DNA of 64,000 bases from Aldrovandia affinis (Eukaryota > Chordata > Actinopteri > Notacanthiformes > Halosauridae): assembly GCA_029706075.1 (NCBI GenBank), contig JAINUG010000110.1, forward strand, positions 653,213 to 717,212, given 5' to 3'. The position numbers and the translations under genes are program-made. This document shows, one piece after another, positions 12,701 through 24,931 of the stretch; within the stretch, counting starts at the first letter, position 1, and each line of letters opens with the position of its first letter. The notes under the pieces were generated by a model, which was given only the letters and a program-made list of their open reading frames with translations, was not told the origin of the DNA and made no database searches.

Positions 12701-14193
12701 CAGACCATTTGCATTAAGGTACCAGAGAAATATGATACAGCTGGCTGTATTCTTTTTAGCTATTTTTAATTGGTGAGAGATGGAACACTGAAATCGAAAA
12801 CATCATTACAGGCTAAACTTCCACTACAGGGGCCAGGTTATTCGATTACATGTGTTATTGTTTTATTTTCCTCATTATGCTTTTGAAATGTGGAAGTTGG
12901 TTTTGAGTTTCGGCCCCACATAAACAGCACTTCTGTTCTGAAGTTCACACATTTTCTTATTACCAGTCACAAAAAAGGTCTCATTACTTGTGAGTACTTG
13001 GCAAATCAGAGGGAGTCACTAGAAAAAATGTCAAACAATAGACGATGCCAACCCAATCTCCATTTCCCTTTGTGGAAAGACTGAGGAAATTGGTGTGAAG
13101 TTTGAAGTTTATGTCTATTCCATCCACTTGGATATTGCAACATTGAGCTACAAAATCAATTTCATTCAATAGAATGTGACATTTTTCAAACTCTAAAATC
13201 CTCTACAGAGATCACTTTATTGATATGAAGCTTCCTGCCATTTTTCATTTTTAACCCTGAGATAATGAGCTGCTCTCCGAAAAAGTGCTAATACATGTAA
13301 AGTAGTTAAGAGAGATATTTATTTTTATCTTTCAAAACCAGTGCAGGCCTAGGGTCATTCATTTGATGTAATGATTCTCAGTCAAATATGGATCCGTACA
13401 TATTTTCATATTCTTTGTTGGCAGTTTAAAGAGTTACAATCGCTTCAGATGATGACATCCTTATGGATGTTGCAATAGCAGTGATGGCAGTAATTCCATT
13501 ACAGTTAAATCCAATGATGAACTCTCCAACATTAATCCACACTGACAATATTTTCTCTTCTCTAATGGGTTAGCTGTGCAAAAATGCATTCAATTTATCT
13601 AATGCTAACGCTCAAATACATTTCCCACTTCTCTATTTATCAATTGGCAGCTGCTACATAAGGTGCATTTTGAAATGTGTTCAAACAAATAATTGGCACT
13701 GCCATATAGCTGGATTAATTAAGCAACATTTCATATTTTGAAAAAAATCTATCTTGTGCCATGAATCGTGTGTTCAATGAAGGCCTGACTCACAAGACCT
13801 AAAGGTTTAATGCACAGGATATGGCGCCCAACATACTGATGGTGAACAGGTCGCATATCTTTAGTATCTGGGAAAGGCAGTCTTCTCAGGCCAATGTTAA
13901 ATCTTGGCAGGAGAGTAAATATGAATTTCAGTGAAAATCTCTTGTCCACTAACTACCAAATATATAGATACAGAGAAAAAAAAACAGGCTAAGAATCAAA
14001 CCTAAAAAAATCACTTAGTGATGTCAATAGTGGTATGGGCAGCACACCACTGAAGTGAATGGGACTCAGCAATTTCATCTCAGTAAAAGCATGAATACTC
14101 CAGGGTGAGGACTCATATTAAAAGTCAGAGATGGATGTGCTGCCGCAATCCATGCATAAGTTACAGGGTCTGTTACATACTATAATAAAAATA
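9751..14193. other. Intergenic, no gene recognised
   Basis: AT-rich spacer. It includes the candidate regulatory block at 10440-10960, listed separately, and AT-rich palindromic stretches near 12160-12480. Open frames are short and overlap on both strands. Confidence 0.55.
10440..10960. promoter_or_regulatory. Candidate conserved non-coding element
   Basis: A repeat-free block of balanced composition with many homeobox-type TAAT/ATTA cores, including CCAATTAAAAATAAG and GCCGCTAATG near 10780-10810. It differs in texture from the neighbouring AT-rich DNA. It lies about 25 kb upstream of egr2b on the side where Krox20 enhancers are known in other vertebrates. Regulatory function is inferred only. 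Confidence 0.3.
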
Positions 14194-14483
14194 TACAGGC
14201 AACGTCCAAAATAAAGAAAACACATAACATAAAGTGTCTTAATAGGGCCACCACCAGCCACCAGAAGAGCTTAAATGTGCTTTAGCATAGATTCTACAGG
14301 GTGTCTCCAAGTGTCTACAAGGAACTCTTGGAGGGATGCAACACCATTCTTCACTAAGAAATTCCCAGAATTAGTATAGAAATGCTTCACTATAGGATGA
14401 AGGTGATGCAATCACCCCACAGCATAACAGAGCTGCTAGAGCCTTGCACTCAAGTGTTTCCTTTATTTCGGCAATTACCTGCA
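14194..14483. mobile_element. Miniature Tc1-like element with TIRs
   Basis: The left end reads TACAGGCAACGTCCAAAATA and the right end, reverse-complemented, reads GTGCAGGTAATTGCCGAAAT, an imperfect inverted pair. The interior (AGCATAGATTCTACA, GATGCAACACCATTCTTC) also occurs in the larger related copy at 21510-22020. This copy is about 290 bp, with most of the transposase region deleted. Confidence 0.75.
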
Positions 14484-15834
14484 CATTTTCTAAATGAGCA
14501 GACTGAAAAAAGAGTTTTACAGTTACTCATATGATCTGCTGTACTGCGCTACTGCAGGGCGTAATAGTGTTGAGATGGAAGAGTGGAAGAGAGTGGAAGA
14601 TGGGTCAGAATAAGATGAGTAAATGGTTAGAATGAAGAAGTGAAAAATCACACGCACATGTGGAAATATCATCACGTTGTCCAGACGACCTTAGTTGATT
14701 CCTAATGTTCTGTCAAACCAACATCCTATTACTGTTACCCAAAGACATAATATTTTAAACCTTCGTATATATATATTTTTTTTTGCCTGCTTGATCTACG
14801 ATTTGACTTTTGCATGGCCGGCACATGATTGACTTCCGCTGAACTCAGTTCCTTCAAACTAATTTCCTCCTGTCTCAGAACTGTTGGCTGGGACACTGGG
14901 TCGATTTCGGGGGGGAACTCTCCGTCTTGTCTTCCAGCAGGAGCTCCGAGCCGTCTAAATCAATATTCCTCTGTAATAAGGTGTCTCGGGTCAGTGCTAG
15001 GGGTTCCCTCCTTTCCAACAAAGTCTGCCTCCGAACCTCTTCCTTATTTGCCCCTGCATTACTGTCTGTATTCTATTCCCACTGCTTGGAGACGCTTTTA
15101 ATTTACATTGTGTCACTGTCCTATTTTGTCTGTGGCCAATCCCACAACATGCATAAATATGGGATGCAACCTTGTGAGACTGGCGATGCTCTTACAGACT
15201 CAGAGGCACGACATGAAAGACACTGATGATGGTGCTGTTCATTTCTACTGGGCGTACTTTGTAAGTGCACACAATCCGCAGATAAACTGGCTGCTTTGAT
15301 TTAGGCTAATTACCTAGCTGTCTGTACGTCACGATAGATTCTATGACACTAATTCAATATTTTAGATATGACGGCTTACCCAGTCACCAGTTCAGGACTG
15401 CAGGTCTGCCGCTGTTCAAACAGAACCTGGCCTTCCGGTTGTTATCTCAGCGCATGGAGGTGAAGGGAGCTGTCATGGCTGACAGGCAAATTAGAGGCTA
15501 TTTACTATGTCTTACCTGTTGGGCTACACATTTCCCTTTCAGATCAAGGTCTCCCCTCTTTCTGTCAGGGGAACTCAGCTAATGTAAGTCTGGCTTTCCA
15601 TTTGCTCATCATGGGTTCTAGGAGCACACCGTTCCTTATTCAACTCTCTGGTCAGGATTCAATCAACATTTATTCACATTCCATAACTTTGACTCACAAT
15701 TAAAGGAATTTAAAGGAGTTTTTCCATCTCAAACACGGCTTAGCATGTCCAGTTAACACCAAAATGTGTTTTGGTTCGGACAAAAGTAACACTAGCATTT
15801 AAGTCAAAGTTAAGGACAAATTGGACAAAGTGGT
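14484..15834. other. Intergenic, no gene recognised
   Basis: Non-coding. The stretch 15100-15600 is repeat-free with TAAT cores and balanced composition, so it could be regulatory. The overlapping frames at 14829-15299 lie in different phases and show no recognisable domain. Confidence 0.5.
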
Positions 15835-15982
15835 TGTGTGTGGCACAGTGTGTAGAGCATGGTGCTGACAACGCTTAGGTTGTGGGTTCGATTCCCACTG
15901 GGACCACATATACTGAAAAATGTGTGCATTTGCTACTCTAAGTCGCTTTGGATAAAAGTGTCTGCTAAATGGCATATGTTAC
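15835..15982 (+). mobile_element. tRNA-derived SINE with L2-type tail
   Basis: The head carries an A-box-like GTGTGTAGAGCATGG and a B box GGTTCGATTCC near 15885, as in a tRNA promoter. The 3' end carries AAGTCGCTTTGGATAAAAGT then GTCTGCTAAATG, the tail shared by many teleost SINEs and their partner LINEs. A tRNA gene is ruled out because the tRNA-like part runs straight into this tail. Confidence 0.88.
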
Positions 15983-18678
15983 ATAAAATTGAATCCACGT
16001 CTCTGTCAAAGATTAGAAATATTGCATAAGTTGCTGGAATTTACTCTTTTAGATTATAGAGCTGTGATCAAATGTATGTTTAGAAGCAAGGACATTTCAG
16101 ACAAAAACCCACCCAAGTGTAAGGGTCACTATACCCTGGCTGCGCCTGCACTGTCATTGTTTTTGGCATCATTCCTTCTTCCATACTCCGACCATCCAAC
16201 CCACGGGCTTCCTCAAATCCTCAGCTCTACAGCACACTCCCTTCATCACCACATCTCATTAATGTGGACTAAGACATCCGTGAGTGTCTGACTCATTGTC
16301 CTACACTGCTAGGCAATTATCCAATTACCGCCGGATGTGATAGCAAACTCCGACCAGGATACTAAATATATGTCATTCAAGAGTACTATCCTGTAGACAC
16401 ATTTTCAAAAAGATTCATCCAAGTGCATTTTTTGTGCTTGAAATATTAGTCTTCAGCAAATAAAAATTGCTGGGAAAATATAGTTTGTCATGGGATGAAA
16501 CGAGCGCAGATTCTCAACGTGGCCAGCTGGAAGCATTAACAAATCAGAGCCTATGAACAACAACCTAACAGGAATGTTAAATCAAATGTCAGCAGTTTCT
16601 CCACCCATCAGTGAATGACAGTGTGTGTTTGGTGAATCCCGGGGATGCACAGGATAATTATTGGGCATCTTTTAATGGGTTTGTGTACCTTTTTTGTTAA
16701 ACTTCCTCTGAAAATGACTGAGTCGCGGGTTCAGATGTCTCCATCAGCAGCTTTGCCTCCCACAAGTGTGGATGGGGCACAGTGGGGGTGGCCAGGCGCC
16801 GGGGCTCGGCACTGTGGCCCAGTTTGAGACTTCCTGTCTGGGGAGCGGAAAGACAGTCAGTCCCATACAGCTGTGGGCGCTGCAGGGGTTGATTATTAGT
16901 CGACTCGGTCTGGGCCCAGGCCACAGGATATCTTGTAGGCCTATCAACGGCTGCTCCATCATGGTCAGTCAGGACGGCCCAACTCTCCCTCTCTTGCTAC
17001 ACTCAGACTTCAGGGATGAAGACGGAGCTCCCAGGGAGCTAATTGGACAGGGCGCGTTACAAGCAAAGTACATGCAGGGTGTCGGATGTGACAGATTGGT
17101 AGATTCCTCTCTCCCGCCTGACTACGAGCACGCCGCTTAGTTCCTGCTCCGGGTTGAATATTAACACGTGGGCATTGCGAGGATTGCCGCAGCACATCCT
17201 GGGACATGCCGGGATGGCTAGGAAAGGAAGCGGGCGATTTGAGCACGGGGCTGTTGGGGCTGTCTCGCCTTGCGGGCATCAATCAGGCCTTCTTTGTTTT
17301 ACTGAACACAACAAGATGGCGAGGTCTTTGAGAGAAAATTGCCTAGTCTGAACTTTTTTGCTGTATCAGGGCACAAGCAAGCTCTGAGCTTGAGGAAGTG
17401 AAAAATGTAGGTGGAAATGGCAGGAAGTCAGACAAGAATGGGTCTAGCACAATTTTCAAGAATAAGGAGTTGCGCAAACCAAGAGCATATGCAAATGTTT
17501 GAATACATTACACTATGGGTGAGATCAATTTCAAATGTTTAATGCTAAGGTAGAGATCACTGTAAATGTATTAAGAATAGCATATCATATAACCCCAAAA
17601 ATAGATATTAGAATGATTTAACTGATTCTGTGTTTTTTAAGTGAGAAAATAGTTACTTCACAGAGCAAACATCCTCTCACACTGCAGAATTTGTCCCAAA
17701 ACAAATAAACCAAGGTTGAGAACAGTCCTGTAATATCTACCTTCAATAGTAAATCCACTGGAGCCAAATTTTAGACATTAACATAAAGTTAGCTGAAATA
17801 TGTTTTCCATTCTGTTTGACTCAGAAAACCAAAAAAACAACCATGAATGAAAAAGTTGTTTTGTCCTGCTGGTCATCAGCTAGCTCCATCTGTTTAAATA
17901 AAGGCTTTGTGTTTTGATTCTACTTTCCCTGTTTCTCCTGTGCCCTTAATTTCCTTGATAGCATTAGATATGTGCTAATGGCAGCTCACCGGCTTCACAA
18001 GTTGCTGTGATATACAAAGTGATTCGCCATACAAAATTGCATACTTGTAGCTGCATTAATGCTGCGCTGAGTGGCTGGGTCCTTGTTTGATGATATAAAT
18101 AAAAGCTACAAGGAGATTTTTCTAGCTACTATGCAACGTCAGCTTTAATGAATTCTGGCGGAGAGAAGAAAGAAATCTGAAGCATGTGATGGATGTACAA
18201 AACATGTTCTCATCAAGAGCATTTGAATAGCCAACTGCTCTCAGCGAAATCTGTGTGATATGCACATCTGGATTACTCTCAGTGCCTACTTCCATCCGCG
18301 TACCAGCAAGCACACCTGTAAGAGCACTGAACCTGTCCATAATCAAAATAGATGAATTGGATAAATTAATCAGGGAATTGTAGTCATTTTATTTAAATGA
18401 ATATTATTTAATAATTATATCTTTGTTCTTTGGGAAAGCTGCATACAGTTCCTATTAAATGATTAATAATAATACTTTTTGGCTGGCTTGTGGGTAGGCC
18501 ATAGTACTAGCTTAAAGATACAGCATGTCAGCGTATCCAGTGGGAAGACTGGATATATGCTGGATACAAATTTGTACAGATGCCATTTCAATTATGATCA
18601 GGTCCAGGATGCACAAAACCAGGCAGTGTAGAATCATCTGTAGGCTGTGTGTGCCATTTGATCATTATAAGTCAACTT

Positions 18679-18691
18679 ATCAATCAATCAA
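18679..18691 (-). promoter_or_regulatory. Overlapping Hox/Pbx-type motifs
   Basis: On the minus strand this reads TTGATTGATTGAT, two overlapping copies of TGATTGAT, the classic Hox1/Pbx composite site. Such sites act in rhombomere enhancers of Krox20 in other vertebrates. In AT-rich DNA the match may be chance. Confidence 0.25.
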
Positions 18692-19239
18692 CTAAATTGA
18701 CTGATAACCCCAAATAATGAGAACAGGAATTTTATTCATATTAACAATATTCATGATTGGGCTATAGGGTTCAATATCTTGGTTATTAAATCATCTTTAA
18801 TAAAAATGGCTTGGAGTTATAGATCCTGTATACAGGTGTAAGTATTGCATGATTGATAAATATTGGGAAAAGATCATTCATTCAGCACATTCACTTTTAT
18901 TCTTTAAAATATTGACAAACTATTATAAATAAGCAATACAGTAAACCCTATGATGCAAAGCGATGCTTTATAACACAAGTTTACAATTTAGACAAAACAG
19001 TGCAAACTATTTAGAGGATAATATTAATGAAATGTTTAGGGTTCAAGTACAATGAACTGCATGCAAAAATATTTTAATAATTCACCTTGATTATGTGTCA
19101 CATTAATCATTGCACCGTGGAAAGGAATCTTTGATTTGATTGGCAATCATTCTTTCATGGAGTTAACCATTTTTATTCTCACTATGAAGAGGCTTACTAT
19201 TCTGAATGTGTGACAAAAGGTTGACCTTTTCAAAAGACG

Positions 19240-19790
19240 CAGCAGCAGTAAGAACGCTGTTGTAAACAAGGATCAGAGGATCTGCAAACACCGTGTTTTT
19301 CTTCCCATGTTTAATTAACACAGCTGGGCCATTAGAGATTTGTGAATTAGGTAACAGTACCCTGAATTAAAATGAACACAAGCCGGAAAACTCAGAAACT
19401 CACTCATTTACCAATAAACTTTTGGCATTATTAGCTCCATTAAAGAATGGGATTGTCAAAGCAATAACATTTTATAAAATTACGCAAAACGGGAGGAATA
19501 TTCTTCCACGTTAATGAGCCACTCATCTGAGAATTGTCTTAATGGGGGCTCTGCTTGAGTGTTATTACCCAGAACACACTAGGCCCCTCCATGTGGAAAA
19601 TAGAGTTTGATACCAGTGCTGATATAATTGTCTGCTATGACTCTTGGTTTAGGCACTGTGATTCATCTCCTTTCAAATTAGTAGAGACACGGCTGGGTTT
19701 CATTTCTACCATAATCTGTAAACTCCATTGAATTCCCTGGAAAATAATAAATTGCAGCTTCATTTGTAACTGTCAGATGCTGCCCTCCAG
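19240..19790. promoter_or_regulatory. Candidate conserved non-coding element
   Basis: A repeat-free block about 16 kb upstream of egr2b with numerous TAAT-type cores (GTTTAATTAACACAG, CCTGAATTAAAATG, CGTTAATGAG, AGAATTGTCTTAATG) set among non-repetitive flanks. There are no ORFs and no TE similarity. Regulatory function is inferred. Confidence 0.3.
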
Positions 19791-20397
19791 CCCCCAACAG
19801 AAAAAGATAAAATATGTAATAAAAAAAAGAAATATAAATGCATTCGTAATGGTATGCTACAGAATGCTATAGACAAACCTAAAAATGTATTTAAATATAT
19901 GGCAGCATATGATATCCAAAATATACTGTAAAGAGTCCATTTTAATACAAAATATGTGGCATGTATTGTAAAATGTCATTATTTTATTACATGCATCTAT
20001 TACATTTCGATGATTTCATTATTAACAATTGCCTTTTTTATATATTCTTTAAGAAAAATATACTGTGCATGCATGAATTGGCTGCTTTCTAAATGTCAAA
20101 TGTTCCTTCAAATATGTCGGTCCATCCACCTGTCTGTCTGTTAGTAACCTTGTTTTGTAGTTTAGGTGTAGTATCAGTTTGTCTCTCCACCCCAACCCCC
20201 CACACACACACATCTCCCCCCTTTTTTTGTTGTCTTTTTCTCTTGTTAATGACATGACTCCTAACCGTCAGGCCCTCACAGAGGTCATCCATCTTCCCGG
20301 GGCACCCACCCACCAGTGCTGGAGCGAATGCACCCACTGGTCCCTCTCCCCCAGCCCCTGCTCCCTGGCTGCCATTATCCCCGTGTCAGGGCCTGTG

Positions 20398-20432
20398 CCC
20401 CCCCCCCCCCCGCCCCAAGTGATTAATCATCA
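20398..20432. repeat. Poly-C run beside a TGATTAATCA palindrome
   Basis: A near-pure C tract (20398-20416) is followed four bases later by the perfect palindrome TGATTAATCA (20420-20429), at the start of a GC-rich block running to about 20720. The palindrome is a plausible homeodomain dimer site. The C run is a likely sequencing or length-polymorphism trouble spot. Confidence 0.5.
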
Positions 20433-21509
20433 TTTGGAAAGCGCCGCTGGGGCACACGGAGGAGGGCCAGCCCCTGCGGGTGGTACTGCCCCCTCGGCAG
20501 GCAGAAGAGAAAAGGCCTGCTGCTGGGCCTTTGTGCGCCTTCCTCTAGGGGGAGGCTACGCCCAGCTCTACACGTCTCCAGCGCCTGTGATGGGCCTGTA
20601 GCTGTGTACTTTGATGATGCTTCTCTGGCGCCCCGTACCTGGGCTTGCACTGCACCGTTCCAGGTGTGACAACGTGACCCGAACCTTTCCACGTAACGAT
20701 GGCAATGAAGCTTTTGGGGCGGGGCTCGGCGGAAAAAATTAAAACACTATGGGGTGAGCACAGCTGTGGGCGATGACCGTTTAGAATAAAAGCAAAAGGC
20801 GAAGTAATTGTTAAAGTCAACATTAGTGTTACCTACACACATTTTTTTTCTTTTTTGGGGTTTGTTTTAACAGCTGTTCTGCCTCGTGTAAATGACATTG
20901 ATTTTAGTCCATTAGTGATGAGGAGCTGAACAGTGCTGGGGCACTGAGATCTGGGTGACAGGGATGTGTGTGTGGGTGTGAGGAGTGGGCTGGGTCATCC
21001 TGCACAACACCAGGGTCATTGTATCTCACTTCTGATTCAGCATCATTATTGTCTCCCTATGTCAAATCTTCCTAATCAGCCCTTCCTAATTAGTAAGACC
21101 TCCATTGTGGAATTTTGAAAAACTTTCATTAAATATCCTCAAACAGTACACTTTTTTTTAAATGATAGAAACCCAAATTTTTTTTTTACCCTTGTTTTGA
21201 TGGTGAATGTGAAATTCTTCAATATTAGATCAAAACAAAACAAAAAAACATTTATCTCATTCTACCCTCACTCTACTCTGAGTTGAATTGCATGTTGTTT
21301 AAAATAAAAAGAGCTGAGATTAACTTTTTTGTTTTGCACACTATGCATTGCTCATCGTAACTGTTGTTTATCTCCCTTTTTCAATATATTTTTTTCTTAC
21401 CATTTACCTTTTATTTTCCAATTCTAATTCTGAACAATAATCATATAGCTATACAACCGTATGTAGTTTAAATGTTATTTATCATTCACGTGAGTAAAAA
21501 AGAATAACA

Positions 21510-22020
21510 TACAGGTAACTGCCAAAATAAAGAAAACACCAACAAGTCTTAATAAGGCACTGGGCCACCAAAAAAACACCAGAACAGCTTAAATGGGCCT
21601 TGGCATAGATTCTACAAGTGTCTGGAACTCTATTGGATGGATGCATCACCATTCTTCCATGAGAAATTCCATCATTTGGTGTTTTGTTGATGGTGGAAAT
21701 GGCTCAGGCACCATTCCAGAATCCCCCATAAGTGTTCAACTGGGTTGAGATCTGGTGACTGAGACAGCCATGGCATATAGTTTACATCATTTTCATGCTC
21801 ATCAAACCATTCAGTGACCACTCGTGTCCTGTGGAAGGGGCATTGTCATCCTGGAAGAGACCGCTCCCATCAGGATAGAAATGCTTCACCAAAGGATGAA
21901 GGTGATCACTAACAATGGCTTTGTACTTATTGGTGTTTACCTTGCCCTCTAAATGCACCCCGAACCATAGTCCCCAGAACCCTTCAAGTGCCTCCTTTAT
22001 TTGGGCAGTTACCCGTATAT
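21510..22020 (-). mobile_element. Internally deleted Tc1-like element
   Basis: Terminal inverted repeats are visible: the left end is TACAGGTAACTGCCAAAATA and the reversed right end TATACGGGTAACTGCCCAAAT. On the minus strand near 21730-21830 the interior translates to a degenerate C-terminal Tc1 transposase segment with WFDEHEND and then SQSPDLNPVEHLW, which contains the last catalytic Glu. The copy is about 510 bp where autonomous Tc1 elements are about 1.2-1.6 kb, so it cannot encode transposase. It is a longer relative of 14194-14483. Confidence 0.88.
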
Positions 22021-22392
22021 GTGGTATATGAGATAATCCTCACTCCTATTCAGGACTGAGACTTAGTCAGCAGGGTCCTGTCTGGACTGACCCACACAAA
22101 TGAACATGGTCCTTCAAGTGGAGCAGAAGAGCCACTGGGGCGTCATAGGATCAGCGACGGGGTTTTATTTTGGACAGCACCGCTGTGCAGTACGGCGGGT
22201 GAGGAGGGAGAGCACAGCTTTGGCGTAAGGAGGCGGTTGCATCGGCCGGCCATCGCCGCGAGCCCTTCCACCGGTCTGAGGATGAGCAGAGCAGCAGTGC
22301 CATTATAGACATGGGTAAATGGGACCATAGGGACCTGCTGGGATTGATTAGGGTTGCAGTATTCTCTTAAATAAAGATGTAGTCATTTGTAA

Positions 22393-22393
<1 letters not shown>

Positions 22394-22428
<35 letters not shown>
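22394..22428. repeat. (GT)n microsatellite
   Basis: About 17 uninterrupted GT units, followed to about 22485 by an imperfect GTGC/CATG-type tail. Confidence 0.95.
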
Positions 22429-22431
<3 letters not shown>

Positions 22432-22659
22432 TCCGTGCGCTCATGCACATGCACGTGTGCAAATGCATGCATGAACGTGTGTGAATGTGTGCATTCTATA
22501 TGGGTTAATTTTGAAGTCAGGTGCTTTTCCAAGTCTGTCCAACTGGATGAGATGTGAGAATTAGCAACGGAAGAAAAAAATACGAGTTGCAGCTTTTTGA
22601 CTTTCTTAAGTGGATTTCCCCCATTAGACAAGGCATGAACACACAAGGATTCTGAGGGC

Positions 22660-23160
22660 ATTTTAATGACAGTTTTTAATATTTGAGAGCTCTCGGTTCA
22701 TAAAGACCTAATAGCCCCGGCGCACAAAATTCATTACTGACCGTATCAAAGATGACTGATCTGACGCTTAATGAGTAAACTTTGACTGGGGCCGAGGCAA
22801 AGCAAAGACTTAAACAAGGTCCCATGTTTCCTGAAGACTGCCACTAAATTAAAGAACCATTTAAACGGACCATTTGTTACTTTAGCCTGGCGTGGAGCCT
22901 TTCCTTAGAGGCCGCACAGGACATTGATGCATAATAATTCTGAACTCCTCTCAGGTGAAGATTAAAGACTTTAATGATACCATTTGCTTAATGTCCTCCT
23001 GCATAAATCTGTTTCATGAGGAACTGTGTTCTGTCATCTAATTTCTCTCCGCTCAACTTTGCATGAGTTTTGTTTGTAAATTAGAGCATTTTTAATGGAA
23101 CAAAAGCATGGACTGAAGTCAAGTCTCAAGTAAAGCAAAGATATTTGATTGCAATTAAGT
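22660..23160. promoter_or_regulatory. Candidate conserved non-coding element
   Basis: About 500 bp of repeat-free DNA dense in homeodomain-type cores (CGCTTAATGAG, CTTTAATGAT, TGCTTAATG, GATGCATAATAATTC), a TCF/LEF-like ATCAAAG at 22745-22751 and an octamer-like TTTGCATGAG near 23059. It lies about 12.5 kb upstream of egr2b. The texture is typical of vertebrate developmental enhancers. No alignment was possible, so function is inference. Confidence 0.35.
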
Positions 23161-23640
23161 GCAAAGTTTTTCATCCACCTGCATAACTGTCACTGCTACT
23201 ATGAAACACATTGTAATGTAAATGCATTCCCAACATTTGGCTTTCAGGGCAATGTTTCTGTATTTGTGTGCTTAAATTCCAAATATACTGTGTTTCACTG
23301 TCTAGATGCCCTTCTGTAATTTCACCAGGCCCTAACATTGGATTATTGTACATTACCCCTGGTGCAATTACTGGGGATTATGTACAAAAATGTGGCTGGG
23401 TGGGCAATTGTTGTGAACTTGTTTGAAGTTTGAACGTGTGTGTGGAATGTAATGTATAAAATGTGTATGTAACTTAGCTGTCACCTGTTTTGCAACATAT
23501 CTGTACTATTGTACATGTTTTCTGTATTATGGGAACAAAACAGCTTTGACCTTTGGCTCAACTACTACAGTATATGAATGCCTTGTAGGTGGTGACATTA
23601 CTCACTGGAACAGTTACTAGGAGCATGCTCAGTAACTGCT

Positions 23641-23685
23641 GGGGGCCAGGGGCCAGGGGCCAGGGGCCAGGGGCCAGGGGCCAGG
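23641..23685. repeat. (GGGGCCA)6 tandem heptamer
   Basis: Six perfect GGGGCCA units (23642-23683) framed by extra G residues. The runs of four G at 7-base spacing make this strand a candidate G-quadruplex former. The repeat has no coding support. Confidence 0.95.
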
Positions 23686-24872
23686 TTCTTTTGGAATGGC
23701 GGTTTTTGATCCAAGCTTACCCTTGGGGGAAAGCACAAGATTTAGTAATGGCTCCATGGGTGTCAGACCATCGACGCAGAATGAAGCTGGTGCAGACATA
23801 GTGCTGACGCTGACGATTAAACAATTTTCAGATAGCTACGCTGTTGAGAGAACCTGCTGTACCATCTGGGTTCACCGCTTTATTATCGGCTGAATGAACA
23901 TTTTCGAAACACAAAAGTGTGTGTTGAGTGCGCTCCTCAGTTCTGCCCTGGGAGAGAACGATTACTGTGGACTGTGGCCTCTGGACACAGCCTGCCTCAC
24001 AGCTCTGAGTGAAGTATAGCCTCAGTACACTATAACTGACAGCCAAAAATCCCAGACCCTCTTGATCTGAGAGCAGTTCATATCGCCAGGGCTCATTTGG
24101 CATCCCAAACCATACACACAGGGGCCGAAAAAGGCATTACTGGCTCTAAATGGTTATTGATGAGCTGCTGAGCATAACATGAGTAAACCGTAAACCAGCA
24201 CGTTTGCTCTTTTTTTTTGTATCCTCATTGTTTAACAGGAACATTAGTGTTAATGGCTGTTCATGATGATATAAAAGCCAAATGTCAATGGCAGAACGAG
24301 AGCCGTTCTAATGAGAGAAACGGTGGGATCTAATTTGATACTAGCGCTAGCCGTTCCAGTGGCATTTCCACTTGCTCTCAGGCTTGTGAGCGGAGCACAG
24401 GGTTGAGAAGAGTGGGTTGGTAGAGGGCTGGAAATTGCCAGCTAATAACAAGTTTCCACTGTCTCATCCTTCTACCTCGTTGTGTGTAATCCAGTAGCAT
24501 TGTAACCTGCATTGACATTGTTTGTAGTTATTTTCTCCTCTCTTCTAGTTTTCTCAAGACAGTGACTTTTTTCTGTGTGAAGAAGTACTGGAAGATTTAT
24601 AACACATCAGATCAGATAAAGTATCATGTTCACACACAGTACAGATAACCCCTGTGAAAAGTAAAATGTATCAAAGAAAATAAGATGTAAAATGCATATT
24701 TCTATTTCATACATTGGATTTGTGATTATTGCATATCATTTTGTGGTACTCAAATTACATTGCGTAAATGATATTCCACAGCATATGTGGTATAAGTGAT
24801 TAAATATCAACATATCAACATCTAATGATTATTATACTCACTTGCTAATTAATGTCGATGATGATGGATGAG

Positions 24873-24931
24873 GATTATTAGTAGTAGTATTATTAATAAT
24901 AATAATAATAATGATAATAATAATAATAAAT
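24873..24931. repeat. (ATT/AAT)n trinucleotide microsatellite
   Basis: TTATTAGTAGTAGTATTATT passing into AATAATAATA and GATAATAATAATAATAA. Interrupted trinucleotide repeat. Confidence 0.9.

Larger units (their letters stand above)
15983..21509. other. Intergenic, no gene recognised
   Basis: Non-coding spacer with a GC-richer stretch at 16700-17330 and another at 20270-20720. Open frames there (16766-17140, 20179-20601) are overlapped by antisense frames and match no family I know. Candidate regulatory patches are listed separately. Confidence 0.5.

Noticed and set aside
15841..15907. tRNA gene, from good A and B boxes
   Set aside because: The tRNA-like head continues into a SINE body and tail, so it is a retroposon; the same holds for 30961-31020 and 44580-44645.
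20179..20601. 140-codon Pro/Ala-rich frame
   Set aside because: Crosses a poly-C run and GC-rich non-coding DNA; antisense frames are equally open.
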